Shown piece by piece: positions 44,501-50,763 of a stretch of 64,000 nucleotides of DNA. The stretch's first letter is position 1. Every line of letters begins with the position of its first letter. Below the pieces are notes generated by a model, which made no database searches, was not told the DNA's origin, and was given only the letters and a program-made list of their open reading frames with translations. The translations under genes were made by a program, and so were the position numbers. The DNA is from JANYCO01 sp035535995 (GTDB lineage: Bacteria; Bacteroidota; Bacteroidia; Cytophagales; Cytophagaceae), in assembly GCA_035535995.1 (NCBI GenBank), contig DATLOZ010000003.1:1-64000 (forward strand), given 5' to 3'.

Positions 44501-45164
44501 AGCCTGCCGTATAGCCGATCAGATTCCCGTGGCCTTGGAGTGGGTTTACAAGCGTGTAAACGAGCGAATCGCCGTTGATGTCTACTACGCCGTGGTTGTA
44601 GCTGTATGGTTGCCCGCTGCATAGATAAGGCACGGGAAGAGAGGTATAAGTAGGAGAAGAATTGCAGGAAACAACGCTGTTGTTGAGCGTTGCTTCTACA
44701 TAGATCTCGTCTTTGGAAGAAAGATTGGTGATAAGATTGTTGCGACAACATTCGGAATAACTAAACACCCAATCCGGGCAATTGCCGGGAAGTGTGTAGG
44801 TGCCTTTATATGTGTACTTCTGCACGCCAGGAATGGCGCCGCCGTGACAAGTAGTATTGTTGATCTGCGCCGGGCATACGGAAGATACTTCAATTGCAGG
44901 ACTGGAAAGCGATAAGAAAATGGAAGAATTAATATTACAACTCGCAGATTGAATAAGGATCTCCGGATTTGTAGGAGCTGAGATCCCTTTACAATCCCGG
45001 TAGAAGGATAAAGTGAATTCATATTGATTGCCGCCAAGACATTCGTAGGTAAGGTCTACTGCCATGGCATGAGAAGCTCTGACCTGTTGTACGTTCAAAA
45101 AGGAAAGCACTATTATAAGGATTGTGCAGAGAGAAATTGGAATATTTTTTTTTGTTCTTTCCAT
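41553..45164 (-). CDS. T9SS type B cargo protein with reelin-like domain
   Basis: 1203 residues from the ATG at 45164; an upstream in-frame ATG adds MFFD and is less likely. Signal peptide ends QQVRASHA, followed by the AVDLTYECLGGNQYEFTLS opening common in large Bacteroidota surface proteins. Multiple Ig/PKD-like units follow (repeated YxWxPxxxLSxxxxxxPxAxP phrases, bases about 42060-42930 and 43490-43900). Between them, about residues 588-755, is a domain like a reelin sub-repeat (ETFDHEIDSSNWVS, DNCTCDRPEN, FRWRQANHF, WVLDDIKIH). The C-terminus is CHU_C: IPNLITPNGDGMNDNFKI, VYNRWGQLIY. Exported adhesin or matrix protein is the best guess. It carries the ECF motif upstream. Confidence 0.92.
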   Translation of the reverse strand: MERTKKNIPISLCTILIIVLSFLNVQQVRASHAMAVDLTYECLGGNQYEFTLSFYRDCKGISAPTNPEILIQSASCNINSSIFLSLSSPAIEVSSVCPAQINNTTCHGGAIPGVQKYTYKGTYTLPGNCPDWVFSYSECCRNNLITNLSSKDEIYVEATLNNSVVSCNSSPTYTSLPVPYLCSGQPYSYNHGVVDINGDSLVYTLVNPLQGHGNLIGYTAGYSPSYPVITTTGSVQFDQQTGQMDLTPNGIQVCVVTIQVKEYRNGVVIGSTMRDMQLIISNCTTSSPYLVNNGEAQNETGGFLIGKNLVEACPGQQIDFDITGQDDNGNNITLNTNIATAIPGATLAMTTSGNTGSGHFSWMPSLSDIGLHTFTVNIRNDACPISGQQTYSFSIHVLTGTTAGYDRSYCPSGGPVQLTAIGGNMFQWTELGGGPAASLSCTSCFNPKASPSITTTYVVESNFSSACRNKDTITVYVVPDFNLSMSDDTVGICSLKEGATFTAEASGTTGSYTYDWTPSGDLSNASIAKPTARPKVTTTYYATVTSSQGCTQRDSVVVRVKNLIDLYMVPGDSVETCDSVKIGVVEIPEGEIFSETFDHEIDSSNWVSINGGILANTCGSYSDNASYYLNGLGTRSMTTKTLDVSSGGSISFFVKAGFCDNCTCDRPENTEEDENMYLEYTTDGGATWKQLYTMDATLMAPLNAFSDIVVNIPDDAKTTATQFRWRQANHFSNLDVWVLDDIKIHEGLGKYKYQWTPSTDLSSDTVQSPFASPGQTTMYTVHVTDQETGCVYVDSVKVIFKEEFQIIGHQDLVLCPNDTNFRVQVPGPTGSLYTYKWLPPTGLSDPNISNPIVAPTTSTKYTITISDNNTGCLRKAIVDVTVPPLFQVNAGADTSVCFSHSLPVQTTVDIPDTYDYLWRPITGVSDQSLPNPIMNPTTDMQYIVFVKNRTTGCTKSDTINIKVFPDFTLTTTRTATLCPYATTVTISALSSPGTDFTYHWSPAAGMADPTQKEQVVQPVSDSTFYVISHKNNGCYKKDSVTVKLYQPGSNLKVSHDTTIHEGDFALLYATGANRYEWKTGNELVGTQNIISVSPLKQTVYKVYGYDDCYPDSATITVEVIPLEFYIPNLITPNGDGMNDNFKITNFGTRWDLEVYNRWGQLIYQKEKYINEWSGAGQSDGVYYYHIKDTKTNERYKGWVEVLR

Positions 45165-45210
45165 ATCAAAAAACATATAGATTCCGTTTTAAGTATACTT
45201 ATACGAACTC

Positions 45211-45239
45211 TACTACAATGCACAAGTAGAAAAGTAACC
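45211..45239 (-). promoter_or_regulatory. Putative ECF promoter motif before the reelin-like cargo gene
   Basis: Minus strand: GGTTAC at 45239-45234, 15-base spacer, TTGTAGTA at 45218-45211; 46 bases before the ATG at 45164. Confidence 0.75.
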
Positions 45240-45261
45240 CCTTCGGAAAGATTTAATTAAC

Positions 45262-45345
45262 AATTATGAGTTATGAATGTTGAGTTATGAATATTGAGTT
45301 ATGAATTTTTTATTAATAACCCATAATTTAACATTCATAATTATT
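45262..45345. repeat. ATTCATAACTCATAA hairpin repeat
   Basis: TTATGAGTTATGAATGTTGA and repeated GAGTTATGAAT units face ATAATTTAACATTCATAATT, giving an AT-only inverted repeat directly after the stop of the gene at 45348. It may act as an attenuating hairpin. Confidence 0.5.
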
Positions 45346-45347
45346 AT

Positions 45348-46511
45348 TTATTTTATCACCGTCACCACAATCTGCTGATTTTCATTGCAAATGATGATGT
45401 ATTGTCCCATGGCTACAAGGTTGCCGGTGTTATCGGTAGCATCCCAATCGCCGGGGATGCTCATTTCTTTTTTCAGCGATCCATATCGGTCGTAGATCTT
45501 AGCTTTTCCTTCGTATGGAATGAAGTAGGTAGAAGCTTGTCCCGATGGCCCATTCGGTGCAATGATCAGATCTTTACATTCTTTTTCTACCTTGATCGTA
45601 CGGCTCCATTTCTGTTCTTCGTTGTTGGCGTCTTTCACATAAAGTTCATACACCGCATCGTCTACATCGGCAAACAGCCCGGTGTTGTTGATCGTTTCTT
45701 GTCCGTTGAGCAGATTATGCAATCTGAATTGATAAGGAGCCGTGCCGCATACGATGGTCGCGGCATCCATGGTTACCTGGCCTTTTTCGGTGCAGGTAGA
45801 TTTTGCAACATTCACGTTCAGATTTTCCAACGTCATCTTGATGGTGATTCGCATGCTGTTGAATACAAGACAGAGCGAAGTATTGAAATACACGGTATAA
45901 GTGCCTGGCGTACTTGCAGCGATGTTGATCTGTCCGGTAGTGGCGTTGAGCGCTAATCCTGGTTGTGACAGGAAGAGAAGGTCTGGAATTGTACCAACGA
46001 TCACTGGCAGAGGATCAGCGTCTGTGGCGCAATAGTTGGTTTTAGCATAGGATACTTTTTTGTTTACTCCATTCACGCGTGTCAGTTTGCTGCTTCCGTT
46101 GGGCTGGAAATAAGCGGAGTCTGGAAATAAAGGCTGAAGAGCCTGGAACTGCACAATGGTACCGGAATCTACTACGCAATTGCGTTGCTTATCCCAGAGC
46201 TTGAGATAAAAAGGTTCGCCCAATCCGGCAGAAGAAAAACCGTTAGGATTTCCGCCGGAGTCGTTGCCGTAAGCGATGATTTGCGTAGCAGGCCAGATAG
46301 CATATCCTCCGCAGGCTATGTAGCCAAGTGAGTCGTAAAATACACCGATGGCATCCCCTGATTTGAAAGGTACATTATCGATGGTGATGTTGGCATCGCC
46401 GATGTAAATGCGATGGCTGATCGAAGTAGAGTTGTATTTCCATGGTACTACCTGTGCCGCAGAGAACATTATTGCGGAAAAGAATAGTAAGAATGTAAAT
46501 ACAATTTTCAT
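45348..46511 (-). CDS. Secreted protein with SprB-like repeat and type-B-like C-terminal domain
   Basis: 387 residues from the ATG at 46511. The frame is open 77 codons further upstream, but that stretch is not protein-like and covers the promoter motif; 46511 gives a clean signal peptide ending FSAAQV. N-terminal domain (about 25-125) with FKSGDAIGVFYDSLGYIACG, a beta-rich unit seen in other Bacteroidota surface proteins. A SprB-like repeat follows (about 240-305, PYQFRLHNLLNG...VYELYVKDANNEEQ), and a degenerate CHU_C-like domain (about 310-387, IAPNGPSGQA, KIYDRYGSLKK, DWDATDNTGNLVAMGQYI). This second half parallels the outer part of the anti-sigma factor at 48636. Probably a small T9SS cargo or a sensor partner. 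Confidence 0.75.
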   Translation of the reverse strand: MKIVFTFLLFFSAIMFSAAQVVPWKYNSTSISHRIYIGDANITIDNVPFKSGDAIGVFYDSLGYIACGGYAIWPATQIIAYGNDSGGNPNGFSSAGLGEPFYLKLWDKQRNCVVDSGTIVQFQALQPLFPDSAYFQPNGSSKLTRVNGVNKKVSYAKTNYCATDADPLPVIVGTIPDLLFLSQPGLALNATTGQINIAASTPGTYTVYFNTSLCLVFNSMRITIKMTLENLNVNVAKSTCTEKGQVTMDAATIVCGTAPYQFRLHNLLNGQETINNTGLFADVDDAVYELYVKDANNEEQKWSRTIKVEKECKDLIIAPNGPSGQASTYFIPYEGKAKIYDRYGSLKKEMSIPGDWDATDNTGNLVAMGQYIIICNENQQIVVTVIK

Positions 46512-46676
46512 GTTAAACCTGGTTAGAAGATTTTTTGTCAGAAAAGTTTGATTGTGCCTATTATGATTTTTAAACGTAGAAGGATTTATAATATTTATTA
46601 TTTCAACGATTATAAAATTACGAATCCCGGGTTTAAATGAACAGTCAGCTCTCAGACAAGAACCTTTTACGGAACA

Positions 46677-46706
46677 CTCTACAGCAACGCTATTGCAAAG
46701 GTAACC
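46677..46706 (-). promoter_or_regulatory. Weaker copy of the ECF promoter motif
   Basis: Minus strand: GGTTAC at 46706-46701, 16-base spacer, CTGTAGAG at 46684-46677 (two changes from TTGTAGTA). It lies in the gap below the porP/sprF gene at 46723, 165 bases before the ATG at 46511. Confidence 0.5.
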
Positions 46707-46722
46707 CTTTTCGGCCTTTATT

Positions 46723-47751
46723 TTATTGAAATATAATTCCATGCGTTCCAGGATTAGGTTTCAGAAAATAATTAAGGGTGATTTCGTATGTATTAATATT
46801 CAACTGGTGAACATTCCCCATAGGGAAATAATAAGAGAAAGCCGCTTTGATACAGCTATTGCCAATTCTGATCTTCTCTAATCCCACAATAGCCGTGCCT
46901 CCTTTTTTGTATTTATATCCTGCTGTTACCGAAAGAATATTTTGTAGCATCGCTCCTAAATAAAAAGTTGCATCCGAAGTATATTGCGGAGCGATCCGGA
47001 ATAATACAGAAGGTTTGAAAGCAAAGTAGCGACTGATCTGCCAGGTGCGACTGCCCATCACGTTGAGGTGAGGAATTAATCTTGTCACTTCGCGCAGTGG
47101 CGCCAGTTTGCCATTGAAGATCTGATTGGCTGAAACGCCAAGATTGAAGCGGTTGCCATAAAGATACAAACCGATATTACCATCCGGCGCAAAAGAAGAG
47201 CCGCCTCCGTTTACATAATTTTCATTTACCGAATAATTTTTAAAACCAACCATCGCTCCCGCGGAAAGATAGACAGATGGCCGGATGCGCGTGTGCCAGG
47301 CATAAAGCGCGTACAAACCTGTACGATTCAGAAATTCTCCTTCCTTATCACCGATCAACGTTACTCCTGCTACGTGGTAACTATTGGGTAATGACGAAAA
47401 TTCTTCTGTAGTATCTTCTTCAATAGTGAGCGAATCGTCGTAGGTTTCTTCTGAGGGTATTTTTGTTTGCTGATGAGCTTGTTTAAGATCTTTGGTGAGA
47501 CGAAAATTAGCGTTGAAATAATAAGTATTGATATTGCTCCAGTTGCCTCCTTGTCTTTGTACGCCTGTGTTGAGCTCTGCTTTTGAATACGAACCTGCTA
47601 CTGCAGGATTGATCAGAGGAAGACTTCTCATGTATTGCCCGAACGGAATAGGCAGACTTTTAATTTCGTTTTGCGCAACAACTTCAAACGAAAAAAAAAG
47701 ACATGTGAAGAGAATAAAAACTCTGGCGTATTTAAAATATGTGCTTTTCAC
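46723..47751 (-). CDS. PorP/SprF family T9SS outer-membrane protein
   Basis: 342 residues from a GTG at 47751; a TTG at 47757 is the only other choice and lies one base from the promoter box. Signal peptide ends FEVVAQ. The mature part starts with the family pattern PIPFGQYMRSLPLINPAVAGSY, with a Glu/Thr-rich insertion near 95-120 and barrel strands thereafter (KPSVLFRIAPQY, INTYEITLNYFL at the end). It differs clearly from the paralogue at 40415. It probably serves the secreted protein at 45348. Its promoter is of the housekeeping kind, not the GGTTAC kind. Confidence 0.88.
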   Translation of the reverse strand: MKSTYFKYARVFILFTCLFFSFEVVAQNEIKSLPIPFGQYMRSLPLINPAVAGSYSKAELNTGVQRQGGNWSNINTYYFNANFRLTKDLKQAHQQTKIPSEETYDDSLTIEEDTTEEFSSLPNSYHVAGVTLIGDKEGEFLNRTGLYALYAWHTRIRPSVYLSAGAMVGFKNYSVNENYVNGGGSSFAPDGNIGLYLYGNRFNLGVSANQIFNGKLAPLREVTRLIPHLNVMGSRTWQISRYFAFKPSVLFRIAPQYTSDATFYLGAMLQNILSVTAGYKYKKGGTAIVGLEKIRIGNSCIKAAFSYYFPMGNVHQLNINTYEITLNYFLKPNPGTHGIIFQ

Positions 47752-47758
47752 AATCAAA

Positions 47759-47766
47759 CAAAGATA
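47759..47766 (-). promoter_or_regulatory. Candidate housekeeping -7 box (TATCTTTG)
   Basis: Exact TAnnTTTG match on the minus strand, 7 bases before the GTG at 47751, favouring that start and a near-leaderless message. Confidence 0.5.
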
Positions 47767-47831
47767 TAAAATTAATTACTTTTATGCCGGGCAGGAGATT
47801 ACTAGGCTTGTTGTGTGAATAAATAATATTT

Positions 47832-47995
47832 CGTCATTGCGAGGAATGACGAAATAGGCGGAGTGACGAAGCAATCCGTTAGCTACGAAGCCTGAGTCTG
47901 TTTATTGTCAACGATTGGTTTCAGATTAACAAGTGCTTCGTAACTAACGGATTGCTTCGTCAGTTGGCCTTACGGCCGCCTTCCTCGCAATGACG
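47832..47995. mobile_element. CGTCATTGCGAGGA palindromic element, copy 1
   Basis: 164 bases. CGTCATTGCGAGGAA at the left and TTCCTCGCAATGACG at the right; inside, GACGAAGCAATCCGTTAG / CTAACGGATTGCTTCGTC form a second inverted repeat. Copies at 52213-52373 and 60509-60671, remnants at 16441 and 63695. It fills most of the 312-base gap between the porP/sprF and sigma genes. This motif family occurs in many bacterial genomes as non-coding repeats. Confidence 0.8.
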
Positions 47996-48030
47996 GCTTC
48001 ACTTCTTACAAAAATATTTTTCTCCCCCAG

Positions 48031-48060
48031 GGTTACTTTCTACATACCTCCATTGTAGTA
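48031..48060 (+). promoter_or_regulatory. Putative autoregulated ECF promoter of the sigma gene
   Basis: GGTTAC at 48031-48036, 16-base spacer, TTGTAGTA at 48053-48060, 9 bases before the ATG at 48070. Same blocks as before the T9SS cargo genes. The 3' block is close to the start codon, so the message has a very short leader. Confidence 0.75.
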
Positions 48061-48069
48061 GCAGTAAAT

Positions 48070-48639
48070 ATGCAATACACAGATAAAGAAATACTTAATT
48101 CTATAAGAGCAGGAAAGGAAGACAGTGCTTTGACATTTCTTTATAAGAAAGTTCTGCCTAAGGTCAAACATTATATCCTGGGCAACAGTGGAGATGAAGA
48201 AGAGGCTTTCGATATTTTCCAGGATGCGATCATGATCTTTTACAAACAGGTCAAGACCGATAAGTTTAAAGAAGAATATGAAATCGCCGGATTCATCTAT
48301 AGCGTGAGCCGGAATCTATGGATCAACCGCGTAAAGCAAAAGAACAGGAATGTATCAATGCCCGAAACCCTGCACCACGAATCGAACGAGCCAGGCTTGC
48401 TCGAAGGATTGATTAGCAAGGAACGCGAAGAGTATATTATGAACATGTTATCCGAACTCGGCGAACGATGCAAAGAGCTTTTGCTCAATTCCATTTACCA
48501 CAAATTCTCTATGAAAGAGATCTGCGAAAAAATGGGCTTCAGCACAGAAGATGCGGCGAAAACAAGAAACTATAAATGCAAACAGAAATTGATTGCACTG
48601 GTAAAAGATAATCCCACTGTTAAAGATTTGTTAAGATGA
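48070..48639 (+). CDS. ECF-type sigma-70 family RNA polymerase sigma factor
   Basis: 189 residues. Region 2 (about 20-95): LTFLYKKVLPKVKHYILG, AFDIFQDAIMIFYKQV, FIYSVSRNLWINRVKQ. Region 4 (about 125-185): MLSELGERCKELLLNSIYHKFSMKEICEKMGFST, then KTRNYKCKQKL. Sigma-3 is absent, as in ECF factors. It overlaps the anti-sigma gene by 4 bases (ATGA), so the two proteins are translationally coupled. It probably reads the GGTTAC-N15/16-TTGTAGTA promoters in this locus, including its own. Confidence 0.93.
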   Translation: MQYTDKEILNSIRAGKEDSALTFLYKKVLPKVKHYILGNSGDEEEAFDIFQDAIMIFYKQVKTDKFKEEYEIAGFIYSVSRNLWINRVKQKNRNVSMPETLHHESNEPGLLEGLISKEREEYIMNMLSELGERCKELLLNSIYHKFSMKEICEKMGFSTEDAAKTRNYKCKQKLIALVKDNPTVKDLLR

Positions 48640-49733
48640 CAAATTCAGAAGAAGAAAAATATGAACAGATCGAGCTGTATATCAATCGCCAGCTTTCTCC
48701 ACAGGAGCAAGAAGCTTTTGAAGCAGCGATGAACCGCGATCCTGAATTGAAGCAGGAAGTAGAACTTTACCGCGAAGCGCAGTCGATCATGATAGACCAG
48801 GGTGTATTGGAAGTGAAAATGCAACTTCGGAATATTCATCAGAAAGAACTGAGAAGAATGCGCGGACGCAAGTATTTCCTTGGAGGAGCCGTGTTGGTGA
48901 TCGTATCGGCTACATTGAGCTATCTGTATTTTACCAATCCTGCAACTACAAAAACAGAAGAGAAAAATAATACGGTAGCAGATACCTCAGTAACTGTTCA
49001 AGAAAATACGAGGGTGATTTCTTCTTTGCCTGCCAATAGCAATATGGTTACTACGTCGCCTGAAAGAAAAGCGAACACTTCTTCTTTGCCTGTTACTTCT
49101 ATTAATACAACGATAACAGATACTACTTCAACTGCTCCTGTACCTGCTGAAGAAAAAAGATCGAACCCGGAAAATACTAGTTCAACTTCCCCTGAACCTA
49201 TCGTCAATACTGCGCCACAAGGCACCAATTGCGCAGGCACGATCACAGGAGAGGTGGGAATAACCTCTACTTGTAAAAATGAATCTTCCGGAAAAATCGT
49301 AGTGACCTTAAATTCACTTCGCGGCGGCACCAAGCCTTATAAGTTTGCGTTGGACAAAGACGATGAGTTCAGAACCAATGGCCAGTTCACCGAGCTGGAA
49401 GCGGGCACGTATCATGTGTTTGTAAAAGATAAAAACAATTGCGTATCGGAAATAAAACAGGTGGAAGTAACCAGTAAGATCTGTATACCGCCTGCAGCGT
49501 TTAAACCTGAATATGGAGAAACATGGAAAGCTCCGGAAGGTATAAACGGACAATTAAAAATCATGAACCGCGCCAACGACGTAGTCTTCAGCACCACGCT
49601 GCACAGCAATACTGTGTTTGAATGGAATGGCAACGATCAGAATGGAATGAGCCTGGCGACGGGCGCATATCATTATATGATCATCACAGAATCAGGCGAG
49701 GTGATTAATGGGTCAGTTACGATATTGAGATAG
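48636..49733 (+). CDS. Membrane anti-sigma factor with a T9SS-cargo-like outer domain
   Basis: 365 residues. Cytoplasmic segment 1-78 (YEQIELYINRQLSPQEQEAF, the usual helical anti-sigma opening, without a Zn-binding HxxxCxxC), single membrane helix about 80-99 (FLGGAVLVIVSATLSYLYF), Ser/Thr/Pro-rich linker 100-195, SprB-like repeat about 196-280 (TSTCKNESSGKIVVT, KPYKFALDKD, GTYHVFVKDKNNC), and a CHU_C-like end 283-365 (PPAAFKPEYG, LKIMNRANDVVF, EWNGNDQNGMSLATGAYHY, ending GSVTILR). The last two modules are those of T9SS type B cargo; GSVTLIR closes the cargo protein at 36430 too. It should hold the sigma factor at the membrane until the periplasmic part receives a signal. Confidence 0.85.
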   Translation: MTNSEEEKYEQIELYINRQLSPQEQEAFEAAMNRDPELKQEVELYREAQSIMIDQGVLEVKMQLRNIHQKELRRMRGRKYFLGGAVLVIVSATLSYLYFTNPATTKTEEKNNTVADTSVTVQENTRVISSLPANSNMVTTSPERKANTSSLPVTSINTTITDTTSTAPVPAEEKRSNPENTSSTSPEPIVNTAPQGTNCAGTITGEVGITSTCKNESSGKIVVTLNSLRGGTKPYKFALDKDDEFRTNGQFTELEAGTYHVFVKDKNNCVSEIKQVEVTSKICIPPAAFKPEYGETWKAPEGINGQLKIMNRANDVVFSTTLHSNTVFEWNGNDQNGMSLATGAYHYMIITESGEVINGSVTILR

Positions 49734-50115
49734 TCTGATCCTTAAAATTATATTTCACTGGCGCAGACGCCAGCAAAAGGGAGGTTGTGATAACTCTCAG
49801 ACAGCTATGGGTTATAGTGGTTGCGGGCGTAACAGTAATTGTTGTGTTCGCTTTTTTGTCTGCACCTTGATTTAATGAAATACTTGTAAAATTTCATTTT
49901 CATCCCATTGCTGTCCGTCCCCGCCAGCAAGATATTTTATCCGGTATTCCTAAATCATTTAATCCTCATCTTCTTGCTGCCCGGGACGCCAGACAATCTT
50001 GTTTCAGACTTTACTTAGTTTTAATACGTTCTTTTACTTATTTTTTTATACTTTTCAGAACTCTTATTTGCACCTCTTAAACGAATATCCAAATTTCATT
50101 AATCAAACATACAAC
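49734..50115. other. Intergenic region, 382 bases
   Basis: Between the anti-sigma gene and the carbonic anhydrase. The frame at 49999-50115 is open but rich in Phe and Tyr and not protein-like. No clear terminator or TAnnTTTG box was found. Confidence 0.4.
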
Positions 50116-50763
50116 ATGACACAAGTCCCTTTAGTAGAAAGAGTTCTCACTGCCGACGAGCAGCAGAAGCTTACCCCCGATGAAGTCATCAACAGTCTGA
50201 AAGAAGGAAACAAACGTTTTATCAGTGGTACGCTTACCCTGCGCGATCACTCCAAGCAGATCCGCCATGCCTTGCTTGGACAATATCCTAAAGCCATAGT
50301 GCTTTCCTGTGTAGACTCAAGAGTGCCAATCGAAGATGTGTTTGACAAAGGCATTGGAGATATGTTTGTAGCACGCGTAGCAGGAAATGTAGTGAATGAA
50401 GATATTCTAGGTTCGATGGAATTCAGCTGCAAAGTGTCTGGCGCTAAGCTGGTGCTGGTAATGGGTCACGAATACTGCGGAGCCGTGAAGGGGGCGATCG
50501 ATAGAGTAGAATTGGGAAATCTTACTACGCTGCTAAAAAAAATACATCCAGCAGTTGACAATTGCCGTGGTCATTACCCGGGAGATAAAACTTCTAAAAA
50601 TCCTGAATTTGTAGACCTCGTAGTGCGCGAAAATGTCCGGATCACCGTAGAAAACATCCGCCAGCAAAGCCCGATCCTACGCGAGATGGAGGCCAATAAG
50701 GAAATCAAGATCATTGGCGCTTATTATGATATGGACAACGGAGAAGTGACTTTTTATGAATAG
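50116..50763 (+). CDS. Beta-class carbonic anhydrase
   Basis: 215 residues from ATG 50116, preferred over an upstream in-frame ATG that adds 39 non-conserved residues. Zinc ligands and dyad of the family: C65, D67, R69 in LSCVDSRVP and H118, C121 in GHEYCGAV. It interconverts CO2 and bicarbonate. It is cytoplasmic from this start. Its 3' end overlaps the convergent permease gene by 10 bases through a palindrome. Confidence 0.95.
   Translation: MTQVPLVERVLTADEQQKLTPDEVINSLKEGNKRFISGTLTLRDHSKQIRHALLGQYPKAIVLSCVDSRVPIEDVFDKGIGDMFVARVAGNVVNEDILGSMEFSCKVSGAKLVLVMGHEYCGAVKGAIDRVELGNLTTLLKKIHPAVDNCRGHYPGDKTSKNPEFVDLVVRENVRITVENIRQQSPILREMEANKEIKIIGAYYDMDNGEVTFYE

Noticed and set aside
45348..46742. 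Longer start of the secreted gene at 46742
   Set aside because: The extra 77 codons are not protein-like, contain no signal peptide, and overlap the neighbouring stop and the promoter motif.
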